Part shown: piece after piece, positions 31,272-42,551 of the stretch
Position numbering within the stretch: position 1 is the stretch's first letter
How the letters are laid out: the number at the start of each line of letters is the position of its first letter
Assembly: GCA_963575745.1 (NCBI GenBank)
Contig: CAUYUJ010004703.1
Span: forward strand, 288,456-352,455
Reading direction: 5' to 3'
Length of the DNA: 64,000 nucleotides
From: Prorocentrum cordatum
Taxonomy: Eukaryota; Sar; Dinophyceae; Prorocentrales; Prorocentraceae
The notes under the pieces: model-generated
Databases searched by the model: none
What the model saw: the letters and a program-made list of their open reading frames with translations, nothing else
Told to the model about the DNA's origin: nothing
Program-made: the position numbers and the translations under genes

Positions 31272-32884
31272 AACATGATGGACCCACGAACCCGGAAAGG
31301 GATATAGACATGTGGAGCATGGGCACGTTTTCACGATACCCAACGGGGCAACACCTCACGAAACATCCCACGAGACACCTCACGAAACATCCCACGAGAC
31401 ACCTCACGAAACATTCCGCGAGACACCTCACGAAACATTCCAGGAGACACCCCGCGAAACATTCCACGAGACACCCCACGAAACATTCCACGACGACAGG
31501 CAACCACTCAACCAAGGCGGTGTGGTCGTGCTGGGGAGTGGTCGTGCTGGGGTGTGGTCGTGCTGGGGGGTGGTCGTGCTGGGGTGTGGTCGTGCTGGGG
31601 GGGTGGTCGTGCTGGGGGGTGGTTGTGCTGGGGCGTGGTCGTGCTGGGGCGTGGTCGTGCTGGGGCGTGGTCGTGCTGGGGTGTGGTCGTGCTGTGGTGA
31701 GGTCGTGCTGGGGTGTGGTCGTGCTGGGGTGTGGTCTTGCTAGGGTGTGGTCGTGCTGGGGTGGGTCGTGCTGGGGTGTGGTCGTGCTGGGGTGTGGTCG
31801 TGCTGGGGGGGGTCGTGCTGGGGTGTGGTCGTGCTGGGGTGTGGTCGTGCTGGGTGTGTGGTCGTGCTGGGGCGTGGTCGTGCTGGGGCGTGGTCGTGCT
31901 GGGGTGTGGTCGTGCTGTGGTGGTCGTGCTGGGGTGTGGTCGTGCTGGGGCGTGGTCGTGCTGGGGCGTGGTCGTGCTGGGGTGGTGGTCGTGCTGGTCC
32001 GTGTGATTCATCGATCGGGTCGTGCTGGGTGTGGTCGTGGTGGGGTGATCGTGCTGGGGTGTTGTGGTCGTGCTGGGGTGTGGTCGTGCTGGTGTGGTCG
32101 TGTGGTCGTGCTGGGGTGGTGGTCGTGCTGGGGGGTGGTCGTGCTGGGGCTTGGTCGTGCTGGGGGGGTGTCGTGCGTGCTGGGGCGTGGTCGTGCTGGG
32201 GCGTGGTCGTGCTGGGGCGTGGTCGTGCTGGGGTGTGGTCGTGCTGTGGTCGTGCTGGGGTGTGGTCGTGCTGGGGTGAGTCGTGCTGGGGTGTGGTGGG
32301 GTTGTGTCGTGCTTGTGTGCTGAGGTGGGGTCGTGCTGGGGTCGGGTCGTGCTGGGGTGTGGTCGTGCTGGGGTATGGTCGTGCTGGGGTGGGGTCGTGC
32401 TGGGGTGGGGTCGTGCTGGGGTCTGGTCGTGCTGGGGTGTGGTCGTGCTGGGGTATGGTCGTGCTAGGGTGGGGTCGTGCATTTCGCTCGAGACATCCTG
32501 CCAAAATTCCAGGAAATCGTACAAAAACAAACGAATTAGTCGAGACATCATCGAAATTCCTTCGCGCGGGGCGCTTTTCCGCGTCGCGGTCGGCTCTGCA
32601 AAACAAGCGTTTCGCTCGAGACATCCTCGGCAAACTCTGCGGAGCAAGCGTTTCGCTCGAGACATCCTCAACACACGAAAAAGTGGCCCGCACCCTGTGA
32701 TTTATCGATCGGGATTTCAAAAACAAGCGTTTCGCTCGAGACATCCTCAAATTTTAATTCGCCGGCCTCCTTCGACCTCGTTATTTATCAGGGAAAAAAT
32801 TCGCCGGCCTCCCTCAAGCAGGCACCGGGGGACTAGGTTTACCTACTAAAAGAGAACCCTGGGCCTATGCCCTTTCCGGGGAAA
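31272..32884 (+). mobile_element. C element (copy 4)
   Basis: The left end is at 31272 and the right end GGGC, CTAT loop, GCCCTTTCCGGGG at about 32880. The 24-bp array (31350-31495) and 16-bp array (31510-32480) are present; in the middle of the 16-bp array many units carry indels. The right part is standard. Confidence 0.85.
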
Positions 32885-33242
32885 ACAAACGAATTAGTCG
32901 AGACATCATCGAAATTCCTTCGCGCGGGGCGCTTTTCCGCGTCGCGGTCGGCTCTGCAAAACAAGCGTTTCGCTCGAGACATCCTCGGCAAACTCTGCGG
33001 AGCAAGCGTTTCGCTCGAGACATCCTCAACACACGAAAAAGTGGCCCGCACCCTGTGATTTATCGATCGGGATTTCAAAAACAAGCGTTTCGCTCGAGAC
33101 ATCCTCAAATTTTAATTCGCCGGCCTCCTTCGACCTCGTTATTTATCAGGGAAAAAATTCGCCGGCCTCCCTCAAGTTGGCACCGGGGGACAGGTTTACC
33201 TACTAAAAGAGAACCCTGGGCCGATGCCCTTTCCGGGAAAAT
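32885..33242 (+). repeat. Tandem duplicate of C right part (first instance)
   Basis: ACAAACGAATTAGTCGAGAC to GCCCTTTCCGGGAAAA repeats 32527-32884 almost exactly, with loop CGAT in place of CTAT. The same duplication, with the same junction GGGGAAAACAAACG, occurs at 45548-45902. Confidence 0.85.
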
Positions 33243-33267
33243 ACCCTAACAACAATCAAACACTGTA

Positions 33268-34326
33268 AACATGATGGACCCACGAACCCGGAAAGGGATA
33301 AAGACATGTGCAGCATGGTCACGTTTTCACGATACCCAACTGGGCGACATCTCACGAAACATCCCACGAGACACCCCGCGAAACATCCCACGAGACACCT
33401 CACGAAACATTTCACGAGGCCACCTCACGAAACATTCCACGAGGACCACCACGTGAACATTCCACGAGGACACCCCACGAACAGGCAACCACTTCTAAAC
33501 AAGACACGCCACGAAACATTTCCCACGGGGGTGCGACTGGGTGTGGTCGTTGCTGGGGTGTGTCGTGCTGGGGTGTGGTCGTTGCTGGGGAGTGGGCGTG
33601 AGTTTGGTTAGGGTGTGTTTACGTGCTGGGGGGTGGTCAGTGCTGGGGGGTGGTCGTGGGGGGGTGGTCGTGCTGGGGTGGTCGTGATGGGGCGTGTGGT
33701 CGTGATGGGGCTCGTGGTCGTGCTGGGGCAGGGTTACGTGCTGGGGTGTGGTCTTGCTTGTGGTGAGTCGTGCGGGGGGTCGTGCTGGGGTGTGGTCTTG
33801 CTGGGGTAGGGTCGTGCTGGGGTCGGGTCGTGCTGGGGTGTGGTCGTGCTGGGGTATGGTCGTGCTGGGGTGGGGTAGTGCTGGGGTGGGGTCGTGCTGG
33901 GGTCTGGTCGTGCTGGGGTGTGGTCGTGCTGGGGTATGGTCGTGCTAGGGTGGGGGCGTGCATTTCGCTCGAGACATCCTGCCAAAATTCCAGGAAATCG
34001 TACAAAAACAAACGAATTAGTCGAGACATCATCGAAATTCCTTCGCGCGGGGCGCTTTTCCGCGTCGCGGTCGGCTCTGCAAAACAAGCGTTTCGCTCGA
34101 GACATCCTCAAATTTTAATTCGCCGGCCTCAAAAACAAGCGTTTCGCTCGAGACATCCTCAAATTTTAATTCTCGTGCTCGTTATTTATCAGGGAAAAAT
34201 TCGCCGGCCTCCTTCGACCTCGTTATTTATCAGGGAAAAAATTCGCCGGCCTCCTTCAAGCAGGCACCGGGGGACTAGGTTTACCTACTAAAAGAGAACC
34301 CTGGGCCGGAGCCCTTTCCGGGAAAA
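33268..34326 (+). mobile_element. C element (copy 5), degraded arrays
   Basis: The left end is at 33268 and the right end (loop CGGA) at about 34323. The 24-bp and 16-bp arrays (33345-33960) carry many single-base insertions. The right part has a duplicated AAACAAGCGTTTCGCTCGAG plus ATTTTAATTC segment. Confidence 0.8.
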
Positions 34327-34329
34327 AAC

Positions 34330-34404
34330 ATAGAAACATCGTCCCCAGGCTATGTTTTGACTATCTTTGCATGTTCCCCCTGTAGAGGGACAGGCCCGCC
34401 TTAA
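34330..34404. mobile_element. Family E right half after C elements
   Basis: CATCGTCCCCAGGCTATGTT, CCCCCTGTAGAGGGACAGGC and CCGCCTTAA form an E right terminus. It complements the left half at 31225-31271. Confidence 0.7.
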
Positions 34405-34489
34405 CTCCAGGTCAGGGTAATCAGAGCAGCCCCTCTCCGGCAGAGCGCCATCTCACAAGAAGGGCCCGCGCCCTCGGCTATGCATAGGC

Positions 34490-34585
34490 GAAGTCGGCGA
34501 CGCATCGGCGACGTGCGTGGACAATATCGGACTCCACATCGAGGCGCCTGGCCGATGACTCGGTGGTGCGGCGCGTTTTCCAACC
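34490..34585. repeat. Dispersed repeat family M, copy 2
   Basis: AGTCGGCGACGCATCGGCGA and CTCCACATCGAGGCGCCTGG match 14240-14300, again downstream of a family E body. From 34586 to 34904 nothing recognisable is present. Confidence 0.55.
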
Positions 34586-34904
34586 CCATCTGCTCGGATC
34601 CCATCTGGGAGGTCTGGAGGTAAACAAACTTACTGACCGCATCCCCCCCTTATCGCTGCATTTGGCTTTCGTGTCAGAACTTGGCCTTCCAACGGCCGTT
34701 TGCCACGATCTGGACACCTCCGGACGCCCCTCGGCGAATCGCAGCTGCTGGAACGCATCCCGAGGCATGCAAACCTCCAGGAACCGGCGGACGCGTCCGA
34801 AGACTTCCCTAACGTCGCCCCTGAGAGCAGCGCCTCCCCTTGAGCAGGGACCGACCGTCCCGTCATTCCTATAGTCCTAATTGCCACGCGATGCTCTTAG
34901 AATC

Positions 34905-36385
34905 AAACATGATGGACCCACGAACCCGGAAAGGGATATAGACATGTGGAGCATGGACACGTTTTCATGATACCCAACTGGGCGACATCTCACGAAACAT
35001 CCCACGAGACACCCCGCGAAACATCCCACGAGACACCTCACGAAACATTCCACGAGACACCTCACGAAACATTCCACGAGACACCCTTTGAAACATTCCA
35101 CGAGACACCCCACGAACAGGCAACCACGTCAACCAGACACGCCACGAAACTTCCACGGGGGTGCGACTGGGTGTGGTCGTGCTGGGGTGTGGTCGTGCTG
35201 GGGTGTGGTCGTGCTGGGGGTGGTCGTGCTGGGGTGTGGTCGTGCTGGGGTGTGGTCGTGCTGGGGGGTGGTCGTGTGGGGGGGTGGTCGTCTGGGGGGT
35301 GGTCGTGCTGGGGGTTGGTCGTTGCGTGGTCGTGCCACCCCGCGAAACATCCCACGAGACACCTCACGAAACATTCCACGAGACACCTCACGAAACATTC
35401 CACGAGACACCCTTTGAAACATTCCACGAGACACCCCACGAACAGGCAACCACTCAACCAGACACGCCACGAAACATTCCACGGGGGTGCGACTGGGTGT
35501 GGTCGTGCTGGGGTGTGGTCGTGCTGGGGTGTGGTCGTGCTGGGGAGTGGTCGTGCTGGGGTGTGGTCGTGCTGGGGGGTGGTCGTGCTGGGGGGTGGTC
35601 GTGCTGGGGGGGTGGTCGTGCTGGGGGGTGGTCGTGCTGGGGCGTGGTCGTGCTGGGGCGTGGTCGTGCTGGGGCGTGGTGCTGGGGCGTGGTCGTGCTG
35701 TGGTGAGGTCGTGCTGGGGTGTGGTCGTGCTGGGGTGTGGTCTTGCTGGGGTAGGGTCGTGCTGGGGTCGGGTCGTGCTGGGGTGTGGTCGTGCTGGGGT
35801 ATGGTCGTGCTGGGGTGGGGTCGTGCTGGGGTGGGGTCGTGCTGGGGTCTGGTCGTGCTGGGGTGTGGTCGTGCTGGGGTATGGTCGTGCTAGGGTGGGG
35901 TCGTGCATTTCGCTCGAGACATCCTGCCAAAATTCCAGGAAATCGTACAAAAACAAACAAATTAGTCGAAACATCATCGAAATTCCTTCGCGCGGGGCGC
36001 TTTTCCGCGTCGCGGTCGGCTCTGCAAAACAAGCGTTTCGCTCGAGACATCCTCGGCAAACTCTGCGGAGCAAGCGTTTCGCTCGAGACATCCTCAACAC
36101 ACGAAAAAGTGGCCCGCACCCTGTGATTTATCGATCGGGATTTCAAAAACAAGCGTTTCGCTCGAGACATCCTCAAATTTTAATTCGCCGGCTCGTTATT
36201 TATCATGGAAAAAATTCGCCGGCAATTCGCCGGCTCGTTATTTACCAGGGAAAAAATTCGCCGGCATTTCGCCGGCTCGTTATTTATCAGGGAAAAAATT
36301 CGCCGGCCTCCTTCAAGCAGGCACCGGGGGACAGGTTTACCTAGTACAAAGAGAACCCTGGGCTCTTGCCCTTTCCGGGAAAAAT
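34905..36385 (+). mobile_element. C element (copy 6) with internally duplicated arrays
   Basis: The left end is at 34905 and the right end (loop TCTT) at about 36381. The 24-bp array plus 16-bp array occurs twice (34985-35335 and 35336-35910); the second round begins mid-unit at CACCCCGCGAAACATC, so the duplication is inside the arrays. The right part has three AATTCGCCGGCTCGTTATTT modules instead of two GCCGGCC blocks. Confidence 0.85.
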
Positions 36386-36539
36386 GTTATAATAACAAAA
36401 GCAATGATCTTAGAACATAAACCCCATGTGATAAAACAAGAGAGACTCCGCCAGAAACGCTCTAAGCACATTTCGTGGAAACCACAAAAGGCTCTTAGAA
36501 CATTGTTTCGTAGGGCTATAGGAGAACCAGGACGCTTCG

Positions 36540-36790
36540 CCACTGCTTTCGGGCCCCGCGAAAGGGGGGGATAGCAAAAGGGGGGGGGGTCAGAATCAGC
36601 TCACGTATACGCTCATTTTCCCGGCGCCTCCCAGCGCCGGATGGCGCCCATGTATCGAGGAATGGGCCAGGCGGACCCGAAACCGGCTGCATGCAGCAGA
36701 TTTCGCACCCCCCCCTTCCCCTCTCCCCCCCTTTCGCTCGGCCCGATGCTTGATCCCCAGCAGAGCGCCGCCTCGTCGGAGGGGCCCGCG
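36540..36790. repeat. Dispersed repeat family G, copy 3
   Basis: GCGAAAGGGGGGGATAGCAA, GAATCAGCTCACGTA, TTTTCCCGGCGCC, CCATGTATCGAGGAATGGGC, CTGCATGCAGCAGATTTCGC and a C tract, the reverse complement of 30276-30490. Confidence 0.7.
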
Positions 36791-36894
36791 CCCTCGGCGC
36801 CGCGCGCACGCCGTGGGCGCTTCCTCGCCGCGGGCCGCGCCTCCGCCTGCCGGGGCAGGCGGCGGCGCGGGCTGCGCGCCGGCCGCCCGGCCGC

Positions 36895-37045
36895 GGCGGG
36901 CCCTGCGACGACGGCGACGGCGAGGTCGTCACAGCCGTCGCCGCCGCCGTCGCCGCCGCGGACGTCGTCGCCGTCGCCGTCGCCGTCTTCGTCGCCGCCG
37001 CCGTCCATCTGGCCGCCGTCGTCGATCGCCTCGTCGCCGATCTCT
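36895..37045. repeat. GTCGCC triplet-rich array
   Basis: Imperfect GTCGCC/GCCGTC repeat over about 150 bp. A short inverted pair TCGCTCGGACGT (37054) / ACGTCCGAGCGA (37158) follows; CGTCGCTCGGACGTCC also occurs at about 62500. Confidence 0.75.
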
Positions 37046-37343
37046 CCCCGTCGCTCGGACGTCCATTCCCGGTGTTTTGTTTTCGGTATCATGCGCGTTT
37101 TTTTTCCGCAGGATGACCCAGGATGCTCCTCAATAATCCCCGCCGAGAACAGTGCACACGTCCGAGCGATACCAAGATCCCGTCGTCGTCGTTGTCGGCC
37201 CCGCCCTGGTGGCGGCGGCAGCGGCCACGGCGGCGGCAACGGCGGCGCTGGTGTGGGCGGCGGCACCGCGGAGTGCGGCGGCCGGCGGCGGCGGCGGCCA
37301 CGGCGCGGCGACGGCGAAGTCGGCGGTGGCGACAAGGAGACTG

Positions 37344-37398
37344 CTGAAGGGGCCCTGGGACACACAAACAAGTGGCACGTGCGCCATGGCTGTTGCAC
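37344..37398. mobile_element. Dispersed repeat family D, copy 3 (truncated)
   Basis: CTGCTGAAGGGGCCCTGGGA and CACACAAACAAGTGG match the start of family D. The remainder is replaced at the C element left end. On minus, GGGCCCCTTCAGCAG would be an acceptor context like that of the 14860 intron. Confidence 0.6.
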
Positions 37399-38416
37399 AA
37401 CATGATGGACCCACGAACCCGGAAAGGGATATAGACATGTGGAGCATGGGCACGTTTTCACGATACCCAACGGGGCAACACCTCACGAAACATCCCACGA
37501 GACACCTCACGAAACATCCCACGAGACACCTCACGAAACATTCCGCGAGACACCTCACGAAACATTTCAGGAGACACCCCGCGAAACATTCCACGAGACA
37601 ACCCACGAAACATTCCACGACGACAGGCAACCACTCAACCAAGGCGGTGTGGTCGTGCTGGGGAGTGGTCGTGCTGGGGTGTGGTCGTGCTGGGGGGTGG
37701 TCGTGCTGGGGGGTGGTCGTGCTGGGGGGTAGTCGTGCTGGGGGGTGGTCGTGCTGGGGCGTGTCTGCTGGGGTGGCGTGCTGGGGCGTGGTCGTGCTGG
37801 GGTGTGGTCTTGCTGTGGTGAGGTCGTGCTGGGGTGTGGTCGTGCTGGGGTTGGGTTGCTAGGGTGTGTCGTGCTGGGGTGGTCGTGCTGGGGTGTGGTC
37901 GTGCTGGGGGGTGGTCGTGCTGGGGCGTGGTCGTGCTGGGGCGTGGTCGTACTGGGGTGTGGTCGTGCTGTGGTGAGGTCGTGCTGGGGTGTGGTCGTGC
38001 TGGGGTGTGGTCTTGCTGGGGTAGGGTCGTGCTGGGGCGTGGTCGTGCTGGGGCGCGGTCGTGCTGGGGCGTGGTCGTGCTGGGGTGTGGTCGTGCTGTG
38101 GTGAGGTCGTGCTGGGGTGTGGTCGTGCTGGGGTGTGGTGAGGTCGGGAGCGTTTCGCTGTCGCCGGTGATTTCGAAAAATCAAGCGTTTCGCTCAAGAC
38201 ATCCTCAAATTTTAATTCGCCGGCTCGTTATTTATCATGGAAAAAATTCGCCGGCAATTCGCCGGCTCGTTATTTATCAGGGAAAAAATTCGCCGGCAAT
38301 TCGCCGGCTCGTTATTTATCAGGGAAAAAATTCGCCGGCCTCCTTCAAGCAGGCACCGGGGGACAGGTTTACCTAGTACAAAGAGAACCCTGGGCTCTTG
38401 CCCTTTCCGGGAAAAA
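37399..38416 (+). mobile_element. C element (copy 7)
   Basis: The left end is at 37399 and the right end (loop TCTT) at about 38413. The right part, with three AATTCGCCGGCTCGTTATTT modules, is the same subtype as copy 6. The section carrying ATTTATCGATCGGG is missing. A GGAGGA-rich run (38416-38460) follows. Confidence 0.85.
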
Positions 38417-38544
38417 GGAAGGGGGAGGAGGAGGAGGTGGAGGAGGAGGAAAGGGGGAAGAGGGGGCAAGACATCGCCCCTCGGGGCCCAGCAACGGGGC
38501 CCAAATCCCAGGTGGGGAGAGGGGAGGGGCGGCGTGCGTCGCGA

Positions 38545-38660
38545 CGCGGACACACAAATAAATAGAGACAAATAACAGGAGTCCGTATATTTTCCTATAA
38601 CTTCTTGGCTTGTCTGCCCCCCCGCTTCCCACATTTCCCCATAATTTCTTAGGAATCGAC
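38545..38660. mobile_element. Dispersed repeat family D, copy 4
   Basis: GGACACACAAATAAATAGAG, ACAAATAACAGGAGTCCGTA, TATTTTCCTATAACTTCTTG and CCCATAATTTCTTAGGAATC follow the same order as the other D copies. The GGGCCC start is altered. Confidence 0.65.
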
Positions 38661-39224
38661 CCAACTGTCCTCGTGGCCGGAAAACATACCCGTATCGGCG
38701 GCCACGCGGCAGGGCTTCCGAGCAGCAACTCTACAAATGCGGTGCGTTTTCACTGCGGGTGCCCTGCACGGACCGCACCCGTGCGACCGCGCACCCGCGG
38801 GATCGCGTCCTGGAGCCAGGGAGTCCAGACCGCGACAACGCGCATGCGGGTATGTTCCCCCCTTGTGATTCCTCATGCACATCGTAGACGTCGTCTATCG
38901 ACATCCCATCATTCAGCTCACAGGCCCATCCGGGGATCCCTCGTTGCGACTTCCCTGGGGCGCAGAAGTCATGCAAACAACAACATGCACAACACGCGCG
39001 GAAGCGCACGGACACGAATCGAACTACGCACAGCGCCCAAACGCTCAACCTCTCTACTATCGCAGAGACTGCATGCCCAACCATACCCGCATATCAAGCG
39101 AGGACGGCCCATGCGTCCAGGTGCACACTCAACTTTGCATGCGTCGGAGCGACCATTCGCGCGTACATACACGCGGTCTTCTCAACTCAAATGTAGACGC
39201 CCACCCCGGTGAACGAGGGCATGG
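38661..39224. other. No recognisable gene
   Basis: Unique GC-rich sequence with short frames only. Confidence 0.45.
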
Positions 39225-39502
<278 letters not shown>

Positions 39503-39931
39503 GCACGCACATAGTTATTGGTTGTCCGCGCGCATAACAAGGGCATGCGCTTTTGTTCCAACTGACTGCCAGCACTTCGGGGTGCACAGGGCAGCGACTT
39601 GGACTCCGACCGCCACAACGATAAGCACAACAAGACAAACGGGGCGAAAAGCGAGCACGCAAAATTCCAGCGTGCGCGTGGGAGAAATTCCGCCTCTACG
39701 CATGCAACACCGTGGCCAATCCTCTTCCGCGCGGCTGCCTCGCCGCTGCCGATAATTACAGGAAGGAGAACCGCACACTCACACTTGCACGCGCCGATGC
39801 AGGCCAGGCCCGCCCTGAGCCCGAAATCGGTGCATGCGCCTTCCGGCGGGCCGTGCGCTCAAGCGCGCCGTGACTCGCGCGCAGGGCCCCTGCCGCCGGC
39901 TCGGCCACCGCGGGCCCGAACGACCCATGTC

Positions 39932-40133
39932 AGGGGGGCGTAAGACCCGGGTACAGGGGACTCGGAAATCCCCGACGAGGTCGTCAAAAAAATGACGAGG
40001 CCGAGCCTGCATTTTGACGAGGCCTCCCGCTGCAGACATCCCACGAAACTCCTACTCGTCAAGATCCGAATTGCGGTCGTCAAAAAACGATGGCGAACCC
40101 GAGTCCTGGCAAACCCGGGTCTTACGCTCTCCC
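39932..40133. mobile_element. TIR element (family L, copy 2)
   Basis: GGGGCGTAAGACCCGGGTA at 39935-39953 is inverted as ACCCGGGTCTTACGCTCTCC at 40113-40132 (about 17 matching bases). The interior matches 1765-1968, including AAAAAATGACGAGG and CATCCCACGA. It lies 3' of the CEP164-like exon on that gene's strand, so it may be inside the gene's first intron. Confidence 0.75.
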
Positions 40134-40361
40134 GACCATGGCTCGGCCGCCTGGCTCGCCTCGCGCCGCGGCCGAGCCGTGCGCGCGCGGGGCACATGCC
40201 GCGCGCGACGCCCGACGGCACGCCGCCCGCGCTCCGCCGAGGGCGCCCCTCGGCGCGACGGCGCTCGCGAGGCCTCGGAGGCCTCACCTGGGCAGCAGCG
40301 GCGTGCCCGCACGGCGCCGGCAGCACCAGAGCCCGCGCCACCGCCCCGCGGCAGCCCCAGC

Positions 40362-40709
40362 CTGCAGCACGGGGGTGTCGCCCACCCCGCCGCGCCTCGC
40401 GGCGTCTTGCTCTTGCTTCTTCTCCTGGACGAGCTGGCGGTACTTCTCGTCCGAGGGGTGGTCCCACGTGCTCTCGCCCGTCTGGAAGTTGAAGTAGAAG
40501 ATCTCGCCGTCCGCGTTCTGGCAGGCCTTCCAGCCCTCCGTCAGAGGAGCCTTCAGGCCCTCGCGCGCCAGGTACATTAGGCCCTCGTCGGCATCAGGGT
40601 CGAGCCCGAGCCACTCGGCGTAACTGCGCACCTCCTCGCTGGTGGGATTAAACTCCTCGAGCGGCTTCTCGTCCAGAACGATGACGCCGTCCTCGCAGTC
40701 CAGAGCCAT
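40362..40709 (-). CDS. CEP164: CEP164-like protein, N-terminal exon with WW domain
   Basis: From the ATG at 40709 the frame reads MALDCEDGVIVLDEKPLEEF, then YAEWLGLDPDADEGLMYLAR, EGLKAPLTEGWKACQ, ADGEIFYFNFQTGESTWDHP and SDEKYRQLVQEKKQE. This is the arrangement of CEP164: an acidic start, a short helix, then a WW domain with both tryptophans (EGWK, TWDHP) and the aromatic FYFNF core. CEP164 is a distal-appendage protein of the mother centriole needed for docking of the basal body and growth of the cilium. An upstream ATG at 40733 is in frame, but the 40709 start aligns better with the family. A CAG/GC donor at 40362-40361 is a guess at the exon end. The rest of the protein is not visible, so other exons lie beyond long introns or the gene is partial. 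Confidence 0.8.
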
Positions 40710-40733
40710 GACGCCTGGAAGGCCGGGCGTCAT

Positions 40734-42551
40734 GGAGCGCTGGCGCCGCGCGCGGTCCCCGGCAGGGAGGGGAGGACTGCCCGACTCCCCCTCCGGAGCT
40801 GCGACGCCGGAAGCCGAGCACTCCCAGCACCGGCTTCAGCAACAAAAAAACAAAACATGTCACTCACGCTTGTCATGCAGTGGCTACAAAGGTCGATCCC
40901 ATCGATCCAGCACAGGTGAGACTTAGGGGACACTTGGGCGGTGGTGGAAGGTGAAGCTGGATGGCGCTGTGGGGACCGCGCTGGTGTGGGAAATCCTGGT
41001 GGAATCGGCCATCCATGGAATTCCCTGGACAACTCGCGAACTCGAGCGCGGGGTACGCGATGGACTTCCTGCAGAAGCCTTGTGCAGACGTACTCGAGAT
41101 CTCTCGAATGTCAGGGAGTCCTGGGGGCGCCTTGGGGATGTCAGGCTGTCGCTGAGCCCTGCTGGACTGCTGCTTTGCTGGTGTTCCATGTGGTCGCTCA
41201 TTCTCTCACCCTGTTTTGTATGTCCTGACTGTGGTCCCTCTCGTAGGAAGGATTCAACGGGGGGTCCGTGGCGCTTCAACGACCTTGGGGAGGCAGGGGG
41301 CGCACTCTCGGCACTGGGACGCCAGAGGGCTGCTAGGAGAGCCCCAGAGGGCCCGAGAGCCTAAGACGGCCAACGATTACCTCGGGGCAGCCCCAAGACA
41401 GTTCGAGATGAAGCCAAGAGCTTACGAAGAGGGCCCGCAAGAAGCTCCGAGAAGGCAAATCATCCAGAGAACACGTGAATGTGTGATAATGTGTCCTTTT
41501 TGTAGCAGATGGTGCTCCGAAGTTGTCACAAGACGGCTTCGAGACAGACCTGGGGGACCTCAAGATGGCTCCAATGTTGCCCAGGGCGGTCCCATGACGG
41601 CCACCTGATGTCACGATGCCACCAATACCATTCGGCATGGACAAAGCGAATCCCCGCCCCCAAGAAGCACCCAAGTCCCCAAGATGGGGCCCAATATGGC
41701 ACAGCAGAAACCCAACCTTGCGCAAGACAGCCTAATAAATGACTCCCAGGGGCATTCAAGAGGACCCCGCTGGGCTCACAGATGGCCGAACAGAGCCTCA
41801 GAGTGGTCCGACAGACTGGGGTCCTAAGATAGCTCGGCTCGGGAGGTCATCGGCAGATGGCGCAGAGTCTCTTGTTATACCAGATCGGGCGCGGGGGGTA
41901 TTTCCTGGGAACCGAGAGTGGAACTTTTCCAAATCTGCACCATCCAAGATTACACGGGAACTGTTCAAACGAGCCGTCACCGAAGCGTCCCGACTGCCGA
42001 GACAATTCAGTCAACGCCTTTCCAAACATTCGTAGACCAAAGGAATTGAAACGGGCGGCTGTCGAAACGGTGTCGGGATTTGCTTCCTGAAGCTCAAACG
42101 ACGAGCTGGGGACGGGCATGGAATCGAGGCCCGTGTCACGAAATGCGGCACGATGACGCGATCCCGACACGCCCCCCCGTTCTGTGCATCCGCCACGGGG
42201 CAAGGCACACAAATGCTAGTGCCCGTTCGGATTCAGCTACATTGATTGGGCTCTGTCCGTGTAGCGAAAGCACGCACCCACCCGACATGTGTTGCTCTCT
42301 GGTGCAGTTTACGGCACAGGTACCACCCCAAAGCCGCCAAACACCGCGCAACATCGGGGGCCAAATGCCCCCAAACTGCCCCAAGACAGGCCGAACGCAT
42401 CCCAGGCGGGACAAAGAGCCTTCCACGTGAGGCTCCCAATGAGCCGTGGGGCGCCAAGATAACACAACACCAAAACTTAGAACCTCAGGGAATCTTTAGA
42501 GGCCACCACTACGTGTTTGTTACGTGTTTGTTAGTGTGTGTTGTTTAAATA
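40734..42551. other. No recognisable gene; upstream of CEP164-like exon
   Basis: Sequence 5' of the CEP164-like exon on its strand. Between about 41500 and 41850 irregular CCCAAGATGGGGCCCAA- and GGCTCCAATGTTGCCCA-type words recur every 25-40 bp without a clear period. No frame with a domain was found. Confidence 0.45.

Noticed and set aside
36641-37405. 254-codon plus frame with PSPSPSSSPPPS
   Set aside because: Reading of the GTCGCC triplet array and the family G repeat.
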